Shown here: piece after piece, positions 1 through 13,000 of the stretch
How positions within the stretch are numbered: position 1 is the first letter of the stretch
How the letters are laid out: each line of letters starts with the position of its first letter
NCBI GenBank assembly: GCA_947034885.2
Contig: OX344751.2
Location: 17,112,001-17,176,000 of the forward strand
Reading direction: 5' to 3'
Length of the DNA stretch: 64,000 bases
From: Thuidium tamariscinum
Lineage: Eukaryota; Streptophyta; Bryopsida; Hypnales; Thuidiaceae
Position numbers and translations under genes: made by a program
Notes under the pieces: model-generated
Seen by the model: only the letters and a program-made list of their open reading frames with translations
Database searches by the model: none
What the model was told of the DNA's origin: nothing

Positions 1-389
1 ACCCGTGTTGCAAGCGTTGAAGGCGGCGAAATCCACCTGCAGCACGCTGTCTGGCTCGATCCATGTAAACTCTGCACAAAACCACGCACCCAGGCACCTC
101 GCTCAGATTACAATCGCACGCCCTAAAAGCTGGAATTCTTACTTAGCAAGTTAGCAGGATAGTCTGTGGTTTTCATGAGGGTTGATTTGGTGTACATACC
201 GAGAGAGTCGGTGGTGTAGAAGGGTTTGGTGCTGGCGACCCAATCCTGATAGAAATTGGGTTGTTGCAAGGGGTTGAGCTGCCATCCCGTAGACCCTCCC
301 ACCGCATACTTCGCGGCCATCGAGCCGTGCACAAGAGCCATCACCACCATCAGGACGACGGCGGAAGCGGCGGCCTTGGATCTTGCCAT
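1..389 (-). CDS. Early-nodulin-like phytocyanin, copy A (3' end beyond window)
   Basis: Exons 200-389 and 1-71, minus strand. This is a secreted cupredoxin-fold protein of the phytocyanin/early-nodulin-like (ENODL) type, expected at the cell surface or in the wall. I chose the ATG at 389 because the mirror copy starts at the same ATGGCAAGATCC context; an in-frame ATG 11 codons upstream is less likely. The product opens with a hydrophobic signal peptide, then the phytocyanin N-terminus (YAVGGSTGWQL), and exon 2 carries DSVLQV..F..CNT. The donor after CTCTCG and the acceptor GTGCAG match copy B. Where copper-binding phytocyanins have the first His ligand (H-N/D-V), this copy has D-S-V, so copper binding is doubtful. 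The remaining ligand region lies outside the window. Family call firm; function inferred. Confidence 0.8.
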
Positions 390-1136
390 GGTGCTTTTAT
401 GATCGGATCTGACCTGCGTCACAGAATGAAGCAGTTTTCGCAGTCAGTGAACAATAATTTAAACCCTGTCACAAAAAACCTGTAGTCTGACGGACCTAAC
501 GGATGTCCGAATTAGTGAAAAGTCACAATTCAACTTGGACACTCGGGTAGCAATTCAATTGGGAGCCTGATTTGCACGCTACAGCAACACAAACCAGAAC
601 TTGTCTATCAAAGTCAATTGAATAGCCACATACTGATACGTACAAGCGAGGTACTAAGTGAAAGTCTCTCCAACCAAGATCGAATTGAATACAATCCAAA
701 ACAGTAAGGAAGAATTTGTTACTCGGTGATTGAGAAATCAGCGCGTTACAAAAAGAACCACGAAGTGACTGATCGTTCTTTTAGCGAGTAAACAAACTGC
801 AGAGTCTATCGATCGCCGGAGCGAGCGACTCACTGACTAAAATGTGACCCTTGTCAGACTGGAAATTGGGAAATGAAAGACCTAGCCAGCTCGAATTAAT
901 TCTGCGCTCAGTGCATCGCTTCTGAAGTCAGAGCGAGTCCTTCAGGCCAATCGCAAGAATTGCTTACAACGTAAGAGGTTCGATCGGGTGATGCTTGCGC
1001 TCCAAGCTTCGATCACCAACGCAAGCAGGACTAGGATCGATCACTGATGACAATAACCTAGATAGAGCGCTAGCTCGGGGCCAGGCAGAGAGAGAAGAAA
1101 GATGGAGTAGAGGACTGCGGATGTGTGAATTTATAG
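390..1136 (-). promoter_or_regulatory. Promoter, TATA box and 5'UTR intron of ENODL copy A
   Basis: Read on the minus strand, a TATA box (CTATAAAT, 1129-1136) is followed by a leader. A probable 5'UTR intron runs from GTAAGC at 967 to GACGCAG at 414, 25 bases upstream of the start codon. The same TATA box, donor and acceptor occur in mirror image for copy B. That conservation is the main evidence, since no transcript is available. Confidence 0.6.
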
Positions 1137-1715
1137 CAGGCACTCCAACGGGGTTGCTTGACCAGCGGCGAAGACAGTCAGCGCTTGACTGGCCGTGAGA
1201 GTGATGAATATGCATCGACGAGTCGATGCGAGTTCCACGAGAACCGGAATATGCGGCTGCCCCGGAATATGCGGCTGCGCGGGCCTCCGTTCAGTTCGCG
1301 AAGGATCACTCTAAGTTAGATAATCCCGGCCAAGGGGGGACGACAATGACATGATTGGTTTCGCTGATCGTGGGTTAAAGATTTGATGACTTGCTCGAAG
1401 TAACGCCAATTTCGTTGAATCGAACCGGCCTTTCCAAGCCGAGGAAATTCCAGTAGTTAGCGATCGATCGAGGATGGGGTGGAAATGAATCCTACCTTAG
1501 CGCGCTCAGTGGTGGTCCAGGCCGACAAAGTTGTGCTTGAGCAAATACAAATTTTCAGGTGCATACTAATTTATAATTTTACTAGTGTGCCCTTTGCCGT
1601 TGCCACAGGCAAAATAAAAGGAAATGATTCAGATTGAGAACGTCAACACTGAAAAATTACCGGTCCTTCACGCGCCATTTGGACATATACATTAGCTTGC
1701 ATGCATGTTGTACCG

Positions 1716-1742
1716 ATATATATATATATATATATATATATG
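1716..1742. repeat. (AT)n microsatellite in the inverted-repeat spacer
   Basis: About 13 AT units lie close to the symmetry centre of the ENODL inverted duplication. AT runs are typical cruciform and fold-back hotspots, so this could mark the rearrangement point. That is inference. Confidence 0.9.
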
Positions 1743-2316
1743 CGAATACATATTTTATAACGTCAAGTTAAGGTCTTTTGGTTTCAAGCCGCTCGGCACT
1801 AACTGCGTTACAGTCATGGAATATCAACACAACGAATTCGTTTGTTACATGCGAATTGATACATAAATTGTATGCACCTGAAACTGTATTTTGCTCAAGC
1901 ACAAATTTGTCCTCGACCACCACTGAGAGCGCTAGGATTAATTTCCACCCCATCCCATGCTTGGTCGCTAATTACTGGAATTTCCTTTGCTGGGAAAGGC
2001 CGATTCGATTCACCACGCCAGCGCGCATTCAACGAGATTGACGCTGGAGACTCCGAGTCATCAAATCTTTAAACTTGATCAGCGAAGCTGACGGACGTCA
2101 TTGTCGTCCGCCGTGGCCGGGATTAACTCGAGTGACCCTCTCGGGTGACCCTCCGCACATTGAACGGAGGTCGATCCAGCCGAATATTCCGATCCTCGTG
2201 GAGCTCGATCGCATCGATTCGACAATTAATGTTCACGTCAGTCGCCACTTGCTGCATCACTCTCACGGCCAGTCAAGCGCTTCTCCGCTGGTCAAGCAAC
2301 CCCACTGGAGTGCCTG

Positions 2317-3012
2317 CTATAAATTCACACATCCGGAGTCCTCATCTCCATCTTTCTTCTCCCTCTCCGCCCGGCTCCGAGCTGCCTAGCGCTTTGCATC
2401 TCAATCATCAGTGATCCTAGTTGGTGATCTAAGCTTGGAGCACCATTCGATCTTCTCACGTTGTAAGCGTCCTTGCAAATGGCGAGAGGGCCCTCGCTCT
2501 GCCTTTAGAAGCAAGCACGGAGCACAGAATTCTAACCTCTAGCACACTAGCAAGGTCTTTCGTTTCCGAATTTCTGGTGAGGGTCACATTTCAGTCAGTC
2601 GCGCGCGTCATAGACTCTGCAAATGAATTTGTTTATTCGCGAAAAGATCGTTTCTTTTTGTAACGCATTGATCTCGTGGTCACTGAGTAACGAATTCTTC
2701 TTGATTGTCTTGCATTGTATTCTTGGCTAGAGAGATTCTCACTCAGTAGATAGCTTGGTTGTACTTGTATGTATTTAATTATATAGCTAGGTAGCTAGTA
2801 ATCAATCGAATGTGTTAGACAAGTTCTGGTATGTGTTGTGGTAGTGTGAAATTAAATCAGGCTCCTAGTTAACTGTACGTTCCCGAGTACACGTCCGAGT
2901 TGGTTGAATATATTGTGATGTTCCATTCGGGCATTTGCTCGGTACGTCTACAAGCTATTTGCGCAGGATTTTATACTTACTGGAGTGAGTGATTCATCTT
3001 CTTGTGACGCAG
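2317..3012 (+). promoter_or_regulatory. TATA box and 5'UTR intron of ENODL copy B
   Basis: TATA box CTATAAAT at 2317-2324. The leader is interrupted by a probable intron from GTAAGC at 2463 to CAG ending at 3012, 29 bases before the ATG. Mirror conservation with copy A supports both splice sites. Confidence 0.6.
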
Positions 3013-3041
3013 GTCACATCCGATTAATATATTTGCGTACC

Positions 3042-3663
3042 ATGGCAAGATCCGGGGCCGCCGCTTCGGCCGTCGTCGTCCTGGTGGTGATGATGGCTCT
3101 TGTGCAGGGCTCGATGGCCGAGAACTACGTGGTGGGAGGGCCTCTCGGATGGCAGCTGAACCGCTACAACGACCCCAATTTCTACCAGGACTGGGCGGCC
3201 GGCATCATCCACTTCCGCACCTCCGACTCTCTCGGTACACCAAATTAATCCTAATTAGAACCACTAATTTTGCTACATACTTCTTCGCTACGCATGTTTT
3301 CATATTATTTCACTTTACTTAAGTTAATACTTATGCACCTTACCGATATTGTTTGAACAAATGTTTCGGTCTCTGCGACGACGTTAAATCGATGGTGCTG
3401 CTGTATATATGCATGATTCGTTTCCATATATATATAATTGTGCAGTATTTCACTGGAGCCAAGGTGACAGCGTGATGCTGGTGACCGAGACGGATTTCAA
3501 CACGTGCAATATCCAGCATCCGATCGCTTTCTGGATGAACGAATTGAACCTGGTGTTTCCACTGATGGATCGCAAGAATCAACGTCTGTTCTTCATCAGC
3601 GGCGCCAGCAACCATTGCGGGAGTGGCCAGAAGTTCTTCATCGACGTTTACCCAGGTGCTTGA
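3042..3663 (+). CDS. Early-nodulin-like phytocyanin, copy B
   Basis: Exons 3042-3234 and 3446-3663, 136 residues. A small secreted cupredoxin-fold protein of the ENODL group. Residues 1 to about 26 form a signal peptide (hydrophobic VVVLVVMMALV). The mature part begins ENYVVGG, with GWQLNRYNDPNFY and then FHWSQGDSV. The two disulfide cysteines are present (F.TCN and NHCGSGQKF). Copper ligands are mostly lost: first His replaced (GDSV), ligand Cys replaced by Ser (FFISG), His kept (NHC), axial Met replaced by Gln (GQKF). The FISG..HC..GQK pattern is characteristic of ENODLs, which do not bind copper. The protein stops right after the domain, so it lacks the Pro-rich tail and GPI signal that many ENODLs have. 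A possible poly(A) signal AATAAA lies at 3861. Confidence 0.88.
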
Positions 3664-6133
3664 GTACGTGCGTGTGTGAGAGCCTGCCTCTCTTGCTGTA
3701 GACGATGGCGGAGATAGCTAGCGGAGTGGTAGTGGCTTGATGCGCGCGCGTTTAATTTGCCCTCGCTTGCTAGCTGTTTCAACTATGATCGTTTATTGTA
3801 TACCTGTGGCAATAGTGCAGACTGAGTCTTGCATTTGATCGAAGACTCATTCTTGGTTGTAATAAATTTTGGAGGTCAGGATTGGCATTGACCACATGTG
3901 CAGGATTTAATTCTTTTTTGATGGAAGTGAAAAATGTATGTCAGTGTGCATGTTAGAGATGATCAATGATCGTAGTTGAAATCGGCGTTTCATATTCGAA
4001 CGGGGATGATATTTAATTTATATAGTGCACATCTATCTTTGTATCATACGTACCCATCGGGCATTTACTGTCTGGAAAGTGAACTACAGAACGTGTTTGC
4101 TCGCTGATACGTCTCACTGAGACTTATGTTAAAGATCGATTTTTCTTCCGTCGCTGATTAATTCAGTCATTTGCTCACTTCTACTGACATGATGATTCTC
4201 GTGATGATTCAATTGGTGCCATCTGAATGTTATATATATTCATCACAATCAGGCTGGTAATTCTCAAACCAAGAAGCGTCAATACGTTAAATTGGCGGTA
4301 TCCTATTATTAACTTTGTCACTTTTCAGAAATACAAATCCATACCAGTCCTAATTGGTAGACCTAGCTTTATGTTGTGCATATAGAATTGAATATGTGTC
4401 ACAAGTTTTGGTGCCGACTGGAATCGCGTCACTTCAACGAAATTGACGTTCAACTGGAGTCTCTGGTCCTTTTAGTTGTTGACAAAGGAGACAGTCCATA
4501 CACTGCCAATTGATCAAGTATACTCTGAGAGTCTGAGCGTGCGGAGGAAACATCAGATATTTCGTTAAAAGGAAGGTATTTTTACGCCATTTTTTCATTC
4601 ATTTCTTAGGACAGGTATAGATCTTAGACCTCACGGTCTTAAAATGTTGGAGTGGTATACGTTTCTAACCGCACGGTGTGAACCTAAAAATGCCAAATTT
4701 GTGGCATACTGCCATTAATTTTAACAAAATATCCGTTAAACTCTAATCTCTAACAAAGGTAAAAAGTGATTGTCTCCTCACAAGCGGTGATCCCCGAACT
4801 AGTTCATGCAATATAGTGCAATGTGTATGCTACCTATGGCATCAATTTCGGTTATCTATAAAGTAAGTAGCATCAAAATCAAAATAGAAAAGAATGGATT
4901 TTGTAAATTGTGAAGGATTATTGGGAGTACCACATATAGCACAAAACTCATTGAATAGATGCTAATTCCAATGTGGACTTGTCGAGGAAGTTGCAAATTG
5001 GCTATCAAATTCCATTGTCTATTGGAGTATTAGTCTCCTTTGAAGGTGTGTTCTTACAATGTATTAATATTTTTTTGGTAGAAATTCAACTAATTTTAGG
5101 CAATTTTGAGATTGATGCTCATAAGTAGTATCATTCAATAGTAACTTAAAGTTACTCATAAATGAATAGCCTATTTTAACATTACATGTTATTTTTGAAA
5201 TGCCCCTAAACTCTAAATTCTCCTTTTTTATAACTGAGAAACGTCTTAATTGAGATTCGAAGTTGTTTTGAATTTACCCAAATATATGAAGGATTTTCAA
5301 ATGCATTCTAAAACAACATTTTTTGCAAAAGGTACTATTTACGTGGTGAATTTCATGAAAATGGCGGTATTCCTTATGCCATTTTTCAGACCGCATGGAC
5401 TGAACTAGAAACCAACATAGAACAAGTGTGTAAGTAAATTCTTTAAACTCCTTATGAAATGCTATTTTTATTTGTCATTTTATTATATTCAATGACCAAC
5501 TGTTTTTGGTAAACCTTTCTAAGGTCATTTTAACCCCTAATTCAAATATTCAAATATAGTTCCTATGCAAGTAAATTATTCAAAGGCACATCCAAAGACA
5601 CATAATTAAATGACATGGCACCCTTGATAATAGGAAAAACACCACTTTTAGAAAAGGAAAAGAACAAATTGGAAATCTTGGAAATCATCCATTTTGATAC
5701 TATAGGAATCATTGATTTACAAAAATCTAAAAGCACTCATTGGAAGTCAAAGTATTATAGAAGATTTCCCCTTTTCATTCAAAAGTTTGAAGATTAATAG
5801 TTGCACTTTTGTCATCCATTAGACACTAGATGTCCACTATAATGTTTATAAGTTAACCCTTGTAAGGACAAAGCTAGTCACCCTAGAAATCATCAAAATA
5901 GAGAGAATCTTCTACTTTAAAAAAAGTGCTCATTAGAGATCAAACTATTATGCGAGACCTTCACTTCTTGCACAAAATTTCAAAGATGAACAATTGCTCT
6001 TCTATCTTACATGTAAAGATTCTCTGTCATCCATCAAACACTTAGAGTTTGCAACGTCTTTACAAGTTTGAAGTGATGCAACGAAAAGCTGCTTGAAACT
6101 ATTGCCAAATTATCTAAACTGACAAAGATTACA
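3664..6133. other. 3' flank and AT-rich DNA without recognised gene
   Basis: After the ENODL 3' UTR (AATAAA at 3861) the sequence becomes AT-rich, with no reading frame resembling a known protein. Short palindromic patches of the type GACC-N-CA-N-GGTC (about 4627 and 5390) recur near 26600 and look like fragments of a dispersed repeat. Confidence 0.6.
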
Positions 6134-6515
6134 TTGAAAACACCCAAAACCGTCCAAACAAGCAATTCAGCATAGTTGGAGGCAGTGTTTACTAAGATTG
6201 ATATTTTTCCAGTATTAGTGAGTGAAAATCATGAATATTCAAAAAAAAAATCAAATTTTTCGGAATCAATATGTAATTTTTATAAATTTCCAAAGTGTTG
6301 GCTCCCTAGACCACTAGAACCGTCTTATAGGGTACCTTTAACTAAACACCTGCTGAAATCAGTTGTCAGTGAATCAAAACTATACATGTATCTTACAACT
6401 CCGTCAGCAAATTAGAATTAAACATTTGTTGGACGCTTTAATGAATGCTTATGGAGATTTAGTGGTACTATAGGGTCCAGGAATAGGTCCAGGGACGGAA
6501 ATGGGTGTTTCTCCC
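6134..6515 (-). mobile_element. Non-autonomous terminal-inverted-repeat element, family 1 (copy 1)
   Basis: This 382-bp segment is the reverse complement of 53020-53403 over its whole length, with scattered mismatches. The two ends are imperfect inverted repeats sharing AAACACCCA. No coding capacity beyond chance frames. Length, ends and precise shared boundaries fit a MITE; the superfamily is not clear because no target duplication is obvious. Confidence 0.7.
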
Positions 6516-7062
6516 TCAGATACACAAGTCCTCCAAAATATCCTAGCTTCTCATAACAAGTTTTCAAAAGTTCGCCACATTCACATCTGTACTCTAAAAA
6601 AGAAAAAAACTAACAGTCCATAGTCTACCTTGAAATATCCTATACATAGAGATGTGGTGGTATATAAATGGTCCCAAAAATGTGGTCAATAACATAAATT
6701 GTCTACAGTGCATGTTCACAATATAATGTGCTGCCAAGGCATACTCTGTTTGCATGCCAACCTGGAGATGTGGTAATTCCAAACTTGTGCCACCAATTAA
6801 TTAAGGAAAGGATGCCCCAAATCGCCAACGACTCAAAAGCACCACTTGATCAGATGTCCAGCTGGTGAACATTCCCTCGAGCAATATACCTATTGTCAAA
6901 GAAGCAATTTTAAAACAATTACAAATAAAACCTGGATCCTTCATCTTTTTTTTTTGAACATGATATCCAAAAAATGCATGAATTCTTTGTTGTGTTAATC
7001 CTCCTTTATTCGCCAACAAGAACGTATAAAAAGGTGAGCAGAAGTAACGACTCTACCTTTAC
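6516..7062 (-). other. 3' flank/UTR of VPS35
   Basis: Non-coding AT-rich stretch downstream of the VPS35 stop codon. It probably holds the 3' UTR; no clear poly(A) site can be assigned. Confidence 0.5.
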
Positions 7063-10000
7063 TTACGTCGGCATTTGAATTGCCGAGTACCTCTCGGCAA
7101 GGAAATCACCCTTTTGTGTCTGGAACTGGATGTATCTCAAGGTGTTTGCCAAATATGGATCTATCTGTCCTTCTGTCCCTTCGCTTTGTGGGTCTGTTAC
7201 AATCAGCTCCACCAGACCCTGAATCACGGTTGATGTAATTTGGGGTATTTGTCTGTCAAAGTAGTAAAGATACCTGTGACAAGCACCAAGATTTGGAGTC
7301 TATTATAAGCCAGAAAACTCATTGAGCTTTGGAAAATTCCAAAATCAAGATAAATGACAGATACCCTGACTGCCTGGGGTTCCCCCCAAATGACTTGACT
7401 TATTTTAAATGTGTGACAAGTGTGCTCCAGTACAAGATAGTGCGACAGGTTTCCATTTTACGAGAAATTCACATTTCCAACAGACGTCCCCCCTCCACGT
7501 ACGCTGAAATGTTGAAAGTGACAGAAATGGGCTTTCCTGTTTTAGTGAATGCAATCATCTGGCGCTTAAGCAAAAAGTTACTGCAGGAAAACAAATACAG
7601 TCTCACTAAGTGTGGAGCAGAGAACATACGTGTTCAGAATCTCAACAAAGAGAGTCATTGGACCACTGGTGCCCCTTGTTGCACTAGACATTTGCTGGAA
7701 CGCATTCGCAATTCTCAAAGCGCGTTTCAAGCACAGCAGCACTCTGCACAAAGCAAAGAAAAAATGAAGTTAATTGAGTGCATTATTCTTCATGGCCCTT
7801 CACCTTCGAAGGCATTCACGTGCAGTTATGTCCATGGATAGATGTGTACAGAGGAATCACATTTGAGAGAACAAATCTTTTAAAAAAAATTATTACCTCT
7901 CACCATCCCGGACACCACGGTCACCCTCGACCCAGAAAAGATGGGAGCAGGAGACCACTGCCCTACATTGGTCGGGTTTCTTCAAAAGCTTAGCCGAGTA
8001 CTGCCACAAAATAAACAATCTCGTTACGTGTGTTCTAATAACGTATCCAAACAAAGCAGCTAATCGCAAATAGAAATGTACAATTGTCATATAATCCTCA
8101 GTACAATCCTATATATATATATATATTTCTTATTACAATCCTCATAGAACCCAAAAAACCCAAAAAACCTACTTGATAATCCTAGAATGTCACTAGTCTA
8201 ACAACTACATGTCTCAATTCTACTTGACTGAAGAAATTCACCCCTAGGAAAAGGACAAGCTACTGTTGCTTGCAACACCTGTCTTATTTTCACGATACAG
8301 ACGATACAGATTAACTACTATCGTTCTACGTAAATTAGACATCAGAGAGTTGAACGATAATATGTGTTTTTGCAACTAATTTGAGATAGAAGCTTACTCC
8401 CGTGGCCTTGTGGGTCAAAGTGTCTCTATTCTCCACACCAAAAACTCGCGTTCTTTGCAAACTACCAATGATGAACTGGAGGGCAGTGACTTGTGCTTTG
8501 GAATCCTGAAGAATCACCACAAGGAGTTTTGTGAGTCGACCAGAAATATAAAGTCATGATGGGTAGGAATTGGAAGATATCCAAACCATGAACAACGAGG
8601 TGTACAAAATGGATCCTCGATGGCAAGAATCAAATAATAATAAGTCAAGATTCTAGTTTATATGTTTTGGTCAAAAATCACGTCAATACATTTTCTTACA
8701 GTCGAATTTATTATTTCTGGCCGCTCTCTATTTTATCGATTTCAGCTGTTTAAAAGACATTTCAGTGCTTCCAAGCACTTCTCTATTGACTCTTCAGAGT
8801 TCAACGACTCTATTGACAGCCCGCTGACTGCCAACGTTTGACCTATATCATTTCTAGAATTACTGAAATTTGAGCAATGCTTGAATTCGACAAAGAACGG
8901 TCTACTCCCTCTGAAAACAAGCATGAGAAACGGCAAAGTAATCACTAAGTTCATCAATGATCCCCATGAAGCTGGAAAAAGAACGACATGTACGTTTAAT
9001 CACTTACAGTTATCTCTTCCTCGTACAGCAAAAATGCCTGGGTAAAAAATTCGTAAGCCACAGGCTCCAAACCACAGTCACCAGCAGCCTGCAAAAGTGC
9101 CGATAATGAGCAGTAGATCATAACGATGCAAGTGCAGTTCCAAAGTTGAATTATCCGCTTATTACAGAACTTCAAAAATGTTAAGATCATCACTACTGCA
9201 GGTGTACCAACATAACATAGCCCTTGCAAGCCTGAACATATAACTTTAAGAAGCAAAATCAGCACGGCATTCTGATATGACTGGCCCAAGGTTGGTTGGC
9301 TTTCAGAACTCGTCCAAGCTTAATGTAGTACAAGCCACTTGGTCGGCTTGAAAATTATTGAGCATTCTTCTACTTCCATTCAAGCTCTTTGCTATGTAAT
9401 GAATGGTAAGCAAGCATCCAAACTTTCCATTTAATAGAATCTTAATGACGGACTTGGATTTTTGAGCCTCAGTAAAATATTACGATAGAGGCAAGAGGGT
9501 ATGCCTCAAGCATCTGGATGCAGCTAAATTTGAATAAATTTGAAATCAAAGGTTAAGAAAAGAGCTAGTCATACCTCCGCACACTGCAAGTTCAACCGCA
9601 ATGCTACCTCTGCTGCGGGTATCATGGCAAGAGACTCTACTGTCTGCAGGCAGAAGAAGATAAGAGTGCGTTAATATCATCATATGACAAGCAATACCTC
9701 CAAAGACTGAAAAATAATTCAAATACAGGGTAATAATTTTGAACACATTCTATACGGAAACCACTTCAGAATAGCTGAAAGTCACGGGAACGAGTTCCCT
9801 ACCTAACCAGGTCCAAGGCTACGGTTTTGAGGCACTTACATGATGCAAAAACTGGAATGCCTTCCTCATAGAAGGCGACCCGGACCTATCATTAAGCCCT
9901 TCTTCCAGTTCCTTCCCCCGCAAGGAGTGCACGTACTGCATTCAATCAAGCTACTAAGTTCTACTGTATGAAGCTTCCATACAGATGTATCAGAGTCATA

Positions 10001-13000
10001 ATTGACTTGTACTACAGTAAGCTTTGCATTTGAGCAGGCGTAAATTTTTCTTACCTTAAGGGTAGAAAATACAAGTGGTGGAAGAGTGTATTGCATCCGG
10101 CGAGGACCTCCTTGGCTGAAGTGTCCACATGCAATTACCAAAATCTGCACCACACAACCAGAAACTCACATGGTCCGTAAAAGAGATACATATCCACATA
10201 GATCAACATGTATGAACTTACCAAGACTGAAAAAAATCTACCATGATGCACATGCTGTGTACGAAGGCAAGGAATGCACCTTGAGAGATTCGAAGTCAAG
10301 ACAGTACTTGCAGACACTGAAACTAAAGAAAAAGCCCTTTAAAAGAGTCCTACACTAAGTCCGTCCTGAATAAACCTCTAGAGAATGGTTCATGAACATC
10401 ATTTTCAGTGCAAACTGTCATATCTTAAAGTAAAATTCAGGCCCACTAATTTCTTTTAGAATGCGTAGCACTAGGGAATCCAATAAACTTCTCATCCAAA
10501 TTAAAGACAAGAATTGTAAAAGAGACGACAAAAAAATCTAGAGGTGTGAAAGCATAGTACCTGAAACATCACCTCCAAATCGTCATTCTTCAGCATGTGC
10601 ACTAGCCTGGCCATCAAATTCTGTTCCTCTTTGAAGTCCTCGTCATCTGCCTGCTGCCACTGAGAAGGATGTCCAGTATTAATTGATGAGACTGCACCTA
10701 TGGAGAGGACATAAGAGAACAAGACGCAATAGAAAATTCATTTGAGAATTATTGTGAAAGGTGGAGTATTGTTACAAGCAACTTGAGAGCTTACATTGTG
10801 TTTAGGTGGTGCGCTAGATGGTGCCTCACCACTATCCTTGACGAGCTCCTTCAAAAGATCCAATAATCCATCGACCTAACAACCATGAACAAGTTTGAAT
10901 TCGGATAACTGTCCCCCGTTAAAACACATTTCAAAACATTTCATGGAGATACATGTAGCCAACTCCGATCGCAAGAATCCTGATTCTGATTAACAATTCT
11001 TAACCGGCACTATGTAGGTACTCCTGGTCTACACACAATTCAGGAATAAATCACAAGTCCATGAGTAATGCACCTTGTCAGGTTCTGTGATAAGAATATA
11101 GTTGGACAGAACAGATTGAATGAGAACCACCGCCATAATCTTGTTATTGTCATGGTCTAGATGTTCCATCACACGAGCATAGTTGCTCAGCTTCAAAATC
11201 ACTACCACATCCTTGTACTTTTCTAATGGTCCACTTAAGAGCAAAACAAGCTGCTTTGTCGCCTTAACATCCTTGACCCGTCCCCTTCCATCCAATCTCT
11301 TAGCACACAATCCCTGCAAGACAAGGATGTAGGTTCAGATAGGTTTCCTTAAAAATGTTTCACTTTCATTTGTAGCAAATATTGTAGTCGTTTAAAATCA
11401 ATACAAGCATCTACACTTTATTGTCACCCTCTGTAGTACCAGAACATGTCCCATCAAATAAGCCAGACTACAATGAAACTAGGCAGGCTGAGGATATGTC
11501 CATACCAAAACATGGTCCACGTATTCGAGCTGGTCACTGTGAACGCTTAAGACGAAGGTAAGAAGAGCCACGTAAAGACTGATACTGCCATCCAAAGGCA
11601 TGTCTGGTTGTGCTTCCACAACCTGCACTATTCCCATTTCCACTCGGTGTGAGGTCTTAAATTGTTGGAAAACTGAGGAAACTAAATAATACAGAAAATC
11701 ATGCAAACAGCAGATGCAAACAGGACTACTTCAAATATAACTCTGCGTGCCTACCTCCATGACAGCGTGACTGAACTTTGAAAACGCTTCCACCTCATGA
11801 AAATCTGGTAAGACCTGCATGCAACAAACGTATCTATTATCGCCAATTAATTCAATCTTCTGTACTCTAGCTCTACAAAACTTCAGTGAACTATAGGTGG
11901 TGAAAAGAGAGAATGTAATAAGCTGCTCTCCAAACCCTTGCTATAGATGGGGAGCAACTTCGGCGATGGCATACAAACACTCTCCATCACCAAAAAGCAT
12001 ACTGTTTAGCAAATAGAATGCTTTAATGGAAAAGAGCGGGGCTCTGTAATGAAGAGGCACCAATTATGACACCGGCACGAAAACTTTGTTTAAGTTGACC
12101 CAATTTTGCAATTACCTCAGGTGAAGAAGCTGCATACTTAGATAGGCGCTCCATCAGCTGTGACATCACAGTCTTCACATCCACTGATGGCTGCAAACGT
12201 ACGACACATGTCACTGTGAGTGCCATGAGATAGAAAACCAATAAGTTCAACAGTGAAGTTCAACAGCGAAGGAGAGAAATGATGAACACTGAATGAAATG
12301 GAATTATACCCGCAACTGAGGGCACGCGCTGAGAAGAATCTCGAGTGTTTGCAGATGGAAGTCATCTGGAAACACCTGGATGACACAGTCCATCAAATAA
12401 AACTGGGCAATCTCATCCTTGCAGTTGACAATCTGACCCACACAACCAAACAAGGTTTAGAGTAAGCCTAACAGCTTGGTGAGATACTAAAAACTGGAAA
12501 AAATACTTAACCTCATTATTCCAGTCATAACGATTAGAGAATCAATAGGACAAGGGCCGAACCCAGAATGTCCGGTCGGGAGATGATGAATTTCTTTCCT
12601 CCAGTGTAATTCCATGCCAAGTCAAAGCTTGATAAACAAAGTCCGCCAATCATCTCACACAAAATATCACTCTTCAACTAGACAAGACACAACACAATTC
12701 CCCTCGATTTCCTCACCTGCTCAAGCACTCGAGGAAGGACCACCTCCTTATACATGTCCAAGTCCACACCTTCCAATTGGCTAAGCACATGCAGATTTTT
12801 TCCCACCTGTTGACAACTAAATACAAATAGGGGTCAAAAGAAATCTCGTTAACCGAAGGAAGAGCGCTGGGATAGAAAAGTAAACCACTTCGGAGGGTAA
12901 GCTACTGCTGACACCATACGCGAGAGAGATATAAAGAAGTTTCTCCGTAGAAATGAGAACCAAAATTAGAAATCTCGAGCCTTAAAGAGGAGCATGCACA

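Larger units (their letters stand above)
1..3663. repeat. Large inverted duplication carrying the two ENODL genes head to head
   Basis: Left arm 1-1566 and right arm 1870-3663 are diverged reverse complements, with a spacer of about 300 bp. Matching landmarks include the innermost TTTTGCTCAAGC/GCTTGAGCAAAT blocks, the segment around GCCAGTCAAGCGCT, both TATA boxes, both 5'UTR introns and both exon 1s. The left arm may continue outside the window. Single-base differences and indels are scattered throughout, so the event is not very recent. Confidence 0.85.

Noticed and set aside
7329-7841. 170-codon plus-strand frame
   Set aside because: Antisense to VPS35 exon 22 and its flanking introns; the minus strand gives canonical VPS35 sequence with correct splice sites.
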